Positions 6,919 to 11,007 of a stretch of 11,007 nucleotides of DNA are shown here, one piece after another. The notes under the pieces are model-generated. The model worked only from the letters and a program-made list of their open reading frames with translations, did no database searches and had not been told where the DNA came from. This DNA is from Candidatus Limimorpha equi (GTDB lineage Bacteria > Bacteroidota > Bacteroidia > Bacteroidales > F082), in the NCBI GenBank assembly GCA_018065885.1, contig JAGHSL010000048.1:1-11007 (forward strand). Reading direction: 5' to 3'. The position numbers and the translations under genes were made by a program. Position 1 is the first letter of the stretch; each line of letters opens with the position of its first letter.

Positions 6919-8528
6919 TGGAAGACAACAGAAAACCAAGTCCGGTTTATTTTCTGCTTGCGGTGGCGGTTGGAGTCCTCATTGGGCTATACATCAACAT
7001 GGGCAACGTGAAAAAGGCCTTGTCGATTGCCCAATCGGGCAACAGCACTTTCGATGCCGTGATGTCATATATTAATGAGGAGTATGTAGATTCCGTCGAT
7101 ATCAAGGAAATCGAGGAAAGTGCCATAGTCGCCATGATGGATGAACTCGACCCACACAGCCAGTTCATTTCAGAAGAGGAATTCAATGCTTTGAACGACC
7201 CGCTTTTGGGCAGTTTTGAAGGCATTGGCGTTTCCTTCCGCTTGGAAAAAGATACCGTGACCATCATCAATACGATTAAAGGCGGCCCTTCGGAAAAAGT
7301 CGGCATCATGGCGGGCGACCGCATCATTAAGGTCGATGATTCGCTGATTGCCGGCGTAAAGATGAAAAACGACGATGTGATGCGCCTGTTGAAAGGACCG
7401 AAAAACACGAAAGTCAACGTAAAAGTGCTTCGACGTGGCATTGATGGTTTGCTGGATTTCACCATAAAACGCGATGTCATTCCAACCTACAGCGTCGAAG
7501 TCGCTTATATGCTCGACGATGAAATCGGTTATCTGAAATTAGGCAAATTTTCAGCAACGACCTATAACGAATTTGTGAAGGCCGTGAAGAAACTGCAAGC
7601 CGCAGGCATGAAGAAACTGGTGTTCGACCTGCGTGGCAACTCGGGCGGTTATCTTTCGGCTGCCGTCGACATTGCCGACGAATTTCTACCCAAAGGCAGC
7701 CTGATTGTCTACACTGAAGGCCGCAACCGTCCACGCTATTACATGACGGCCCGTCACCGTGGCATGTTGGAAGATATGCCTGTTACCGTCCTCATCGATG
7801 GCGAATCGGCCAGCGCAAGCGAAATCGTAGCCGGCGCCTTGCAGGACAACGATTGCGGGACTATCATCGGACGACGCTCTTACGGCAAAGGATTGGTTCA
7901 GGAACAGATGATGCTGACCGAAAACTCGGCCATACGCCTCACCGTGGCGCGTTACTACACGCCGACAGGCCGTTGCATACAAAAGCCTTTCGACAACGAC
8001 CACGAAAAATACTTGTTCGAATCGTTTGAACGTTATCAAAACGGCGAACTTTTCAGTGCCGACAGCATTCATTTCGCTGATTCACTGAAATTTGTCACGC
8101 CAAAAGGCAAAGTGGTTTACGGCGGTGGCGGCATTATGCCCGACATTTACGTTCCGCTGGTTGACGACAGCACCGAATATTTCTTCAACCGCATCGTGAA
8201 TACTGGAATCCTGTTCCAATACGCTTTCGACTATACCGACATGCACCGCCAGGAACTGAACCGCTATCAGAATGTGGAGCAGTTCGCCAAATCGTTTAAG
8301 GTGAGCGATGCCATGTTTGCCGAAATGCTGAAACGCGCCGAAGAAAAAGGACTGAAAGGAACTGACAAGGAAAAACAAGTGGCAAGAAAAGAGACCAACA
8401 TATTGCTGAAAGCCTACATTGCCCGAAATATCTTCGATGATGAGGGTTTTTACCCGATTTATGAGGAAATGGACGATATTCTTCAACGCGCCATCAGCGA
8501 ATTAAAAATCACTGAATCAGCGAAATAA
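6918..8528 (+). CDS. ctpA: S41 family C-terminal processing protease
   Basis: Tail-specific serine protease of 536 aa with a Ser-Lys dyad. Family members trim or degrade envelope proteins from their C-terminus. Seen: an N-terminal signal anchor at about 9-28; a PDZ domain at about 100-175 (FEGIGVSF start, GDRIIKVDD carboxylate-binding region); the core with LRGNSGG at 239-244, ESASASEIVAGAL with probable nucleophile Ser299, and RSYGKGLVQ with Lys324 and Gln328. The 25-residue Ser-Lys spacing matches the family. A helical C-terminal extension of about 130 residues follows the protease core, as I recall for Bacteroidota homologues. The protease is expected to be anchored in the inner membrane and face the periplasm. 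Translation is coupled to fabD through a 1-base overlap. Substrate not predictable from sequence. Confidence 0.95.
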   Translation: MEDNRKPSPVYFLLAVAVGVLIGLYINMGNVKKALSIAQSGNSTFDAVMSYINEEYVDSVDIKEIEESAIVAMMDELDPHSQFISEEEFNALNDPLLGSFEGIGVSFRLEKDTVTIINTIKGGPSEKVGIMAGDRIIKVDDSLIAGVKMKNDDVMRLLKGPKNTKVNVKVLRRGIDGLLDFTIKRDVIPTYSVEVAYMLDDEIGYLKLGKFSATTYNEFVKAVKKLQAAGMKKLVFDLRGNSGGYLSAAVDIADEFLPKGSLIVYTEGRNRPRYYMTARHRGMLEDMPVTVLIDGESASASEIVAGALQDNDCGTIIGRRSYGKGLVQEQMMLTENSAIRLTVARYYTPTGRCIQKPFDNDHEKYLFESFERYQNGELFSADSIHFADSLKFVTPKGKVVYGGGGIMPDIYVPLVDDSTEYFFNRIVNTGILFQYAFDYTDMHRQELNRYQNVEQFAKSFKVSDAMFAEMLKRAEEKGLKGTDKEKQVARKETNILLKAYIARNIFDDEGFYPIYEEMDDILQRAISELKITESAK

Positions 8529-8559
8529 ACAATTGAAGAAAATAAGTTTACAAGAAAAA

Positions 8560-8590
8560 TTGGTCGGTATCAAATAATTAATTACTTTTG
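8560..8590 (+). promoter_or_regulatory. Strong Bacteroidota promoter of the yceD-rpmF operon
   Basis: TTG at 8560-8562, exactly 20 bases, then TACTTTTG at 8583-8590: both the -33 and -7 elements match the Bacteroidota consensus, and the spacing is ideal. Transcription should begin near 8597, giving a leader of about 13 nt before the ATG at 8610. Confidence 0.85.
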
Positions 8591-8609
8591 CAGCCCGATT
8601 TTAGACAAA

Positions 8610-9128
8610 ATGGAGAAGGGAAACGAATATCAGATACCGGTAAACGGTCTTGCGTTGGGAAATCATTCCTATCATTTTGATGTAAAGGATGACTTCTTTG
8701 AAGGGATGGATTACTCTGAAATTCATCAGGGTACGGTCTCCATTGACCTTGACATTGAGAAGACCGAGCTGATGATGACGCTCAACTTCGCATTGCAAGG
8801 CAAGGTAAGGGTTGCTTGCGACCGTTGCGCCGACGAATTTGACATACCGATTGAAAACAACGAAGTCTACTATGTCAAGTTCGGTTCGGAAGTTGCCGAA
8901 GAGTCGGACGATGTGGTTGTCGTTCCTGCCGACCAGCACGATTTCGACATCAGTTCTTTGATTTACGAATACATCATTCTTTCGATACCGATCCACAGGG
9001 TTCATCCCGAAGGAGAATGTAATCCAGAGGTGTTGCAGATGCTATCCCACGAGGAAGAGCCTGTGGCAGAAGAGGAAAACGAAACGGATCCCCGTTGGGC
9101 GGCTTTGAAGAACATAAAACTTGATTGA
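8610..9128 (+). CDS. DUF177/YceD family protein, rRNA accumulation factor
   Basis: YceD/DUF177 protein of 172 aa. Relatives in E. coli and plants are needed for normal 23S rRNA accumulation, and the gene normally precedes rpmF, as here. Seen: the CxxC motif VACDRCADEF with Cys70 and Cys73, a later HRVHPEGEC segment with Cys137, an acidic stretch at about 148-160, and the family-typical C-terminal DPRWAALKNI. The cysteines may bind a metal, which is inferred. It has its own strong promoter at 8560-8590, and rpmF follows after 44 bases. Confidence 0.93.
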   Translation: MEKGNEYQIPVNGLALGNHSYHFDVKDDFFEGMDYSEIHQGTVSIDLDIEKTELMMTLNFALQGKVRVACDRCADEFDIPIENNEVYYVKFGSEVAEESDDVVVVPADQHDFDISSLIYEYIILSIPIHRVHPEGECNPEVLQMLSHEEEPVAEEENETDPRWAALKNIKLD

Positions 9129-9172
9129 ATATAATAAACAACTGGTAATTAACATTTTAAAATAAAAGTAAA

Positions 9173-9358
9173 ATGGCACATCCTAAACGTAGACAGTCTC
9201 ATACCAGAGGCGCAAAGAGAAGAACGCATTACAAAGCAGAAACCCCAAACGTAACTGTTTGCCCAGTTACAGGTACCATGCACGTCATGCATAGAGCATA
9301 CTATGTTGACGGCGATTTGTATTACAAAGGACAATTAGTCATGGCTGCCAAGCAGTGA
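9173..9358 (+). CDS. rpmF: 50S ribosomal protein L32, zinc-less type
   Basis: Large-subunit protein L32, 61 aa. The N-terminus MAHPKRRQSHTRGAKRRTHY is diagnostic and highly basic. The zinc-ribbon form has two CxxC-type pairs; this protein has only Cys30 (VCPVTG), and the second pair is replaced by HRAYYVDG, giving the C-minus form that does not hold zinc. This version resembles flavobacterial L32. It is preceded by an A-rich 44-base spacer after yceD and followed by a strong terminator 60 bases on. The plsX and fabH genes that often follow rpmF are absent. Confidence 0.98.
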   Translation: MAHPKRRQSHTRGAKRRTHYKAETPNVTVCPVTGTMHVMHRAYYVDGDLYYKGQLVMAAKQ

Positions 9359-9417
9359 TTGCTGGCGGATTCAACATACAACGCGCTGACAAGCAAATGA
9401 CTTGTTCTAAGGCAAAG

Positions 9418-9473
9418 AAGACCTCACAATCATTCTGAACTTCGGTTCAGGAATGGTTGTGTAGTCTTTTATT
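9418..9473 (+). terminator. rpmF: Intrinsic terminator after rpmF with UUCG loop
   Basis: A long stem: the 16-base arm 9425-9440 pairs with 9445-9461 around the loop TTCG (9441-9444), closed by C-G. It has one G-T pair and one bulged base. An outer AAGAC (9418-9422) pairs with GTCTT (9464-9468), and the T-rich run TTTTATT follows. The structure is very stable and is well placed to end the yceD-rpmF transcript. Confidence 0.85.
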
Positions 9474-9479
9474 ATGTTG

Positions 9480-9556
9480 AAAAAAGGCAAAAAAGAGCAT
9501 TTTTTTGAAAAAAGTTGAAAAAAAGTGCACCAACTGAAAAAGAATGCTTATATTTG
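9480..9556 (+). promoter_or_regulatory. Promoter with upstream A-tract array
   Basis: TATATTTG at 9549-9556 fits the -7 consensus perfectly. No clear TTG sits 20 bases upstream. Instead, 9480-9541 holds A or T runs of 5-7 bases (9480-9485, 9489-9494, 9500-9506, 9508-9513, 9518-9524, 9537-9541), several spaced about one helical turn apart. These could act like an UP element or curved DNA. The expected start is near 9563. Confidence 0.65.
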
Positions 9557-9562
9557 CAACGT

Positions 9563-9652
9563 CAAACGAAAGAAAGACAAATAACTACGGATTTTTTTCA
9601 TAATCTTTATATTGTTTTTCCCCACCATTCTCCCCGATTGGTGGGGTTTTTT
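9563..9652 (+). ncRNA. Candidate small RNA of about 90 nt
   Basis: The stretch lies between a consensus promoter (-7 at 9549-9556) and a strong terminator (9620-9657). It contains no ATG and no plausible reading frame on the + strand, so the unit would yield a short RNA: an unstructured A-rich then U-rich 5' part of about 57 nt, ending in the terminator hairpin. It matches no RNA family I recognise. It could also be an orphan leader whose gene has been lost. Ends are inferred from the signals. Confidence 0.45.
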
Positions 9653-9657
9653 GTTTT
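9620..9657 (+). terminator. Strong intrinsic terminator of the candidate small RNA
   Basis: CCCCACCA (9620-9627) pairs perfectly with TGGTGGGG (9639-9646) around an 11-base loop, followed by TTTTTT, G, TTTT (9647-9657). The T-run lies only on the + side, so it acts on rightward transcription. Confidence 0.9.
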
Positions 9658-9698
9658 ATATAGTTTTCTGGTCTTCTCTCCCTAATTGCGGAAATATA

Positions 9699-9706
9699 TA
9701 ATTTTG
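9699..9706 (+). promoter_or_regulatory. Possible promoter (-7 element only)
   Basis: TAATTTTG matches the TAnnTTTG consensus and lies 7 bases before the ATG of the short ORF at 9714. The -33 region is pyrimidine-rich with no clear TTG. If used, the transcript would begin almost at the ATG (leaderless). Confidence 0.4.
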
Positions 9707-9713
9707 CAGAGAA

Positions 9714-9884
9714 ATGAATCGCAGAGACTTGAAATGTCATTTTGCGCCATACGTTATCCACAAAGCTGATTTGAAAACGGCATTTGCTATTTGCCCATCT
9801 ATATGGCATCCTGTCTGTAACAAAAGAATGGCCACCAATCTACCTCAAAAACTCCGAATGAAATGCCTCAAAAACTCCGATTAG
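9714..9884 (+). CDS. Short hypothetical ORF, 56 aa
   Basis: An open frame from ATG 9714 to TAG 9882-9884, starting MNRRDLKCHFAPYVIHKADL and ending MKCLKNSD. I do not recognise it. It is basic, with 4 cysteines, no signal peptide and no membrane segment. In its favour is the -7 box just upstream; against it are the lack of a ribosome-binding site, repeat-derived DNA at its 3' end (15-base direct repeat at 9843-9880), and its position in a region that is otherwise non-coding. It may be a chance ORF or a remnant. Confidence 0.2.
   Translation: MNRRDLKCHFAPYVIHKADLKTAFAICPSIWHPVCNKRMATNLPQKLRMKCLKNSD
9843..9880. repeat. Two exact 15-base direct repeats
   Basis: CCTCAAAAACTCCGA occurs at 9843-9857 and again at 9866-9880, separated by ATGAAATG, giving a 23-base period. 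Two copies are too few for a CRISPR array and the spacer is too short. It may be a scar of a dispersed element or a tandem binding site. Confidence 0.75.
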
Positions 9885-9992
9885 ATTTTGTATTTAATTA
9901 AATTTCAATTGTTTAACAAATATCCAATTTTACGTTGAAAACAACGCTCCACATATCGTATTTATTGGCCTTCATATTGTCGTAATTCAACA

Positions 9993-10073
9993 AATTAACC
10001 GAACACGGATTTCTCGGATTCACACGGATGAATATTTCCGTGAAAATCCGAAAAATCCGTGTTCAAATTAATT
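9993..10073. repeat. Large palindromic repeat with 28-base arms built of 10-base units
   Basis: The arm 10001-10028 pairs with 10037-10064 at 25 of 28 positions around an 8-base loop. Beyond an uneven inner gap, AATTAA (9993-9998) pairs with TTAATT (10068-10073). Each arm consists of about three units of roughly 10 bases around (A/T)CGGATT (ACACGGATTT, CTCGGATTCA, CACGGATGAA). I recall CACGGATT-type palindromes as dispersed repeats in Bacteroidales genomes, so a REP/MITE-like mobile palindrome is the likely identity. No T-run follows. Confidence 0.75.
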
Positions 10074-10089
10074 GATGTTCGTCATTTGC

Positions 10090-10108
10090 GGATGCTTGCG
10101 ATGCGTCC
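10090..10108. repeat. Small hairpin of a GATGCGTCCCTAC-type repeat
   Basis: GGATGC (10090-10095) pairs with GCGTCC (10103-10108) through 6 pairs including one G-T, loop TTGCGAT. The sequence GATGCGTCCCTAC running on to 10112 resembles a dispersed repeat that I associate with Bacteroidota genomes. It looks like a decayed copy. Confidence 0.4.
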
Positions 10109-10119
10109 CTACAAGTAAA

Positions 10120-10254
10120 CCGACAACAAATTTAAACTCTGAATCGATAAAAACCACATTTTTATGTATCAACAAATCAAGTTGATTTTCAATTATATAT
10201 CCGACAGCAAACGACAACAAATGATTACAGTCGACTACAAACGTTTGTTGTCGG
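10120..10254. repeat. 135-base element bounded by 11-base inverted repeats
   Basis: CCGACAACAAA (10120-10130) is exactly inverted as TTTGTTGTCGG (10244-10254). Two further related forward copies lie inside: CCGACAGCAAACG (10201-10213) and CGACAACAAA (10212-10221). The interior is AT-rich, with a TCAAC/GTTGA hairpin (10169-10185). No target-site duplication is visible at the ends. It may be a small non-autonomous insertion or a regulatory structure with alternative partners for one 3' arm. Confidence 0.5.
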
Positions 10255-10261
10255 CTTTTTT
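10201..10261 (+). terminator. Hairpin with T-run just upstream of the ssb promoter
   Basis: CCGACAGCAAACG (10201-10213) pairs with CGTTTGTTGTCGG (10242-10254) along 13 positions with one G-T pair, loop 28 bases, followed by C and TTTTTT (10256-10261). It would stop transcripts coming from upstream before the ssb promoter. The long loop lowers certainty. Confidence 0.6.
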
Positions 10262-10275
10262 CTTGACAGATGTCG

Positions 10276-10283
10276 TTACTTTG
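10276..10283 (+). promoter_or_regulatory. ssb: Probable ssb promoter (-7 element)
   Basis: TTACTTTG, followed by CAGC, matches TAnnTTTG except at one position, a variant I often see in this phylum. The TTG at 10263-10265 is only 10 bases away, and no TTG sits at the ideal distance. Transcription would start near 10290, giving a leader of about 70 nt. Confidence 0.5.
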
Positions 10284-10285
10284 CA

Positions 10286-10313
10286 GCGTCAAAACAACAA
10301 GACGCAGACTTTT
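10286..10313 (+). promoter_or_regulatory. ssb: Leader hairpin at the 5' end of the ssb mRNA
   Basis: GCGTC (10286-10290) pairs with GACGC (10301-10305) around the A-rich loop AAAACAACAA, followed by AGACTTTTTG. The stem has only 5 pairs and sits at or just before the predicted transcript start. It may protect the 5' end or act as an attenuator; this is inference. Confidence 0.35.
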
Positions 10314-10359
10314 TGAATACAATTAACACACATATTACTAACAATTAAAACTTACAGAA

Positions 10360-10710
10360 ATGAGTACAATGCAAAATTCGGTCATGCTGATTGGCCGCCC
10401 GGGTGCAGAACCTGAAATGAAAACCTTGAACAACAACCAGAAAGTGGCGCGTTTCCGCATCGCCGTCAACGAGCCTTACACCAACGCCAACAACGAGCGC
10501 GTTGACAATACGTATTGGTTTACGATTGTTGCGTGGAGCAACGCCGCCGAGCGTGTGATGAAAGCCGTCAGGAAAGGGAAACTGATTGCCATTGAAGAAG
10601 GCACGCTGCGCAACAACGATTGGACCGACAAGGAAGGCAAACGCCGCACTTCGACTGAAATCTGGCTCACCGACCTCTACCCTCTCGAATTTGGCAAACA
10701 GCCTGACTGA
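10360..10710 (+). CDS. ssb: Short single-stranded DNA-binding protein
   Basis: SSB of 116 aa that binds single-stranded DNA during replication, repair and recombination. Seen: the OB-fold, with the N-terminal strand NSVMLIGRPGAEPEMK, the VARFRIAVNEPY strand, the aromatic TYWFTIVAWSNAAERV block, and KGKLIAIEEGTL with the following RTSTEIWLTDLYPL strands. The protein ends at GKQPD directly after the fold. It therefore lacks the flexible linker and the acidic DDIPF-type tip that recruits partner proteins in standard SSB. Bacteroidota often carry a short SSB like this beside a full-length one, so it may be a secondary copy. The start ATG 10360 is followed by a second ATG at 10369 that is also possible. 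It is a single-gene unit flanked by non-coding repeats. Confidence 0.95.
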   Translation: MSTMQNSVMLIGRPGAEPEMKTLNNNQKVARFRIAVNEPYTNANNERVDNTYWFTIVAWSNAAERVMKAVRKGKLIAIEEGTLRNNDWTDKEGKRRTSTEIWLTDLYPLEFGKQPD

Positions 10711-10716
10711 TTTTTG

Positions 10717-10737
10717 CCAAACAATGTTTGCTTTGTT
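10717..10737 (+). terminator. ssb: Possible weak terminator after ssb
   Basis: CAAAC and GTTTG around AAT (about 10718-10730) form a short hairpin followed by CTTTGTT. It is AT-rich and poor on its own; it also abuts the long inverted repeat that begins at 10731. Confidence 0.3.
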
Positions 10738-10914
10738 ATCAAGAATTTGAGAATGAAGAGAAACGGACATCGTGCCGTTTGAAGCTGGCGCCCAAGCGCG
10801 CATGGAATGACGAGAATGCTTCGCGTTCGTTAAGCTTGCAGAAGAATCTAATTCCATCAAAATCAAGAGAATACTTCAGCAAAAAAACCTCTTCTTCTCA
10901 AATTCTTGACAAAG
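10731..10914. repeat. 184-base element with long terminal inverted repeats
   Basis: The arm 10739-10760 is the reverse complement of 10889-10909 apart from one extra base (TCAAGAATTTGAGAA core). The match extends outward as CTTTG (10731-10735) with CAAAG (10910-10914) across a 3-base bulge, about 26 pairs in all. Nested inside are AAACGG/CCGTTT (10761-10780, loop 8), GCGC/GCGC around CCAA, and ATGGAAT (10802-10808) with ATTCCAT (10851-10857). It has no ORF of note and no clear target duplication. It could be a MITE-like insertion or a highly structured RNA. Confidence 0.65.
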
Positions 10915-10962
10915 GAACCGACGAACTCTTTAACTTTTTTCTTTTCCATTTGAAAAAATCCC

Positions 10963-10970
10963 TATTTTTG
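10963..10970 (+). promoter_or_regulatory. Promoter ahead of the riboswitch
   Basis: TATTTTTG matches the -7 consensus TAnnTTTG exactly. A TTTG at 10949-10952 is too close to be the -33 element. The expected start is near 10977, right at the beginning of the riboswitch-like sequence. Confidence 0.65.
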
Positions 10971-10975
10971 CCGCC

Positions 10976-11007
10976 GATATGCGGTGCCGAAAGGCTCAAT
11001 AGGGAAT
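10976..11007 (+). promoter_or_regulatory. Cobalamin riboswitch, 5' part only (cut by window end)
   Basis: The last bases contain GGTGCC, then GAAAGGCTCAATAGGGAA, which matches the conserved opening of the cobalamin (B12) riboswitch (GGUGCC, a short stem, then AAUAGGGAA). A consensus promoter lies directly upstream. The B12-binding core and B12 box would lie beyond the window. In Bacteroidota such elements precede B12 uptake (BtuB-type) or B12-dependent genes, so the next gene is probably one of these. Confidence 0.8.

Larger units (their letters stand above)
9359..10359. other. One-kilobase gene-poor region rich in signals and repeats
   Basis: No convincing conserved protein is encoded here on either strand. 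Going downstream, it holds the rpmF terminator, an A-tract array with a promoter, a possible small RNA with its own terminator, another promoter with a short ORF, a 15-base direct repeat, an AT-rich stretch with a small CGTTG/CAACG hairpin (9933-9946), two palindromic repeats, an 11-base-inverted-repeat element ending in a terminator, and the ssb promoter and leader. The individual parts are listed separately. Confidence 0.8.

Noticed and set aside
9585..9809. 74-codon ORF on the minus strand over the small RNA terminator
   Set aside because: It crosses the strong + strand terminator and the -7 box at 9699, resembles nothing known, and has no promoter of its own that I can see.
9843..9880. 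CRISPR-like repeat pair
   Set aside because: Only two 15-base repeats with an 8-base gap, no further units and no cas genes; not a CRISPR array.
10068..10322. 84-codon ORF on the minus strand upstream of ssb
   Set aside because: It runs antisense through the palindromic element, the terminator and the ssb promoter, has no recognisable family, and has composition typical of AT-rich non-coding DNA.
10753..10782. Tiny ORF (9 codons) starting in the left arm of the 184-base element
   Set aside because: Too short to support and lies within paired arms; no ribosome-binding site.
10345..10866. 173-codon minus-strand ORF over ssb
   Set aside because: It is antisense to a clearly conserved SSB and reads on into the inverted-repeat arm; a shadow of high-GC codon positions.

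Overview
The window looks like chromosome of a member of the Bacteroidota, most likely a Bacteroidales-like lineage. Four things support this: a SprE/PorW-type TPR lipoprotein of the type IX secretion and gliding machinery, several promoters of the Bacteroidota form (TAnnTTTG at -7, one with a clear TTG 20 bases upstream), start codons with little or no Shine-Dalgarno sequence, and a flavobacterial-looking L32 protein without a zinc ribbon. All convincing protein genes lie on the + strand and nothing shows a prophage or an intact transposon.

Layout. 150-1412: a membrane-anchored Hanks-type Ser/Thr kinase with degenerate motifs. 1476-4136: the PorW/SprE-like lipoprotein, followed 3 bases later by a bactofilin (4140-4511). 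4512-4649: a spacer holding a GC-rich palindrome. 4650-8528: a tightly packed set, folE (GTP cyclohydrolase I), a BI-1/YbhL membrane protein, fabD and an S41 C-terminal processing protease, the last three joined by 1-base stop/start overlaps. 8560-9358: a textbook promoter, then a DUF177/YceD protein and rpmF (L32), closed by a strong UUCG-loop terminator. 9359-10359: one kilobase without a convincing gene but full of signals and repeats. 10360-10710: a short single-stranded DNA-binding protein without the usual acidic tail. 10711-11007: a long inverted repeat, a promoter, and what looks like the first 30 or so bases of a cobalamin riboswitch cut by the window edge.

The coding part is mostly housekeeping: envelope and secretion (kinase, PorW-like, bactofilin, CtpA, BI-1), folate/pterin entry (FolE), fatty-acid initiation (FabD) and ribosome supply (YceD, L32). 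The most interesting part is the accessory stretch after rpmF. It holds a promoter-to-terminator unit of about 90 nt with no reading frame (a candidate small RNA), a possible leaderless 56-codon ORF ending in a 15-base direct repeat, a 28-base-arm palindrome built from 10-base units, an element bounded by 11-base inverted repeats that doubles as a terminator next to the ssb promoter, and after ssb a 184-base inverted-repeat element. I see no clear new multi-gene system; the best candidates for something undescribed are the small RNA unit and these palindromic elements.
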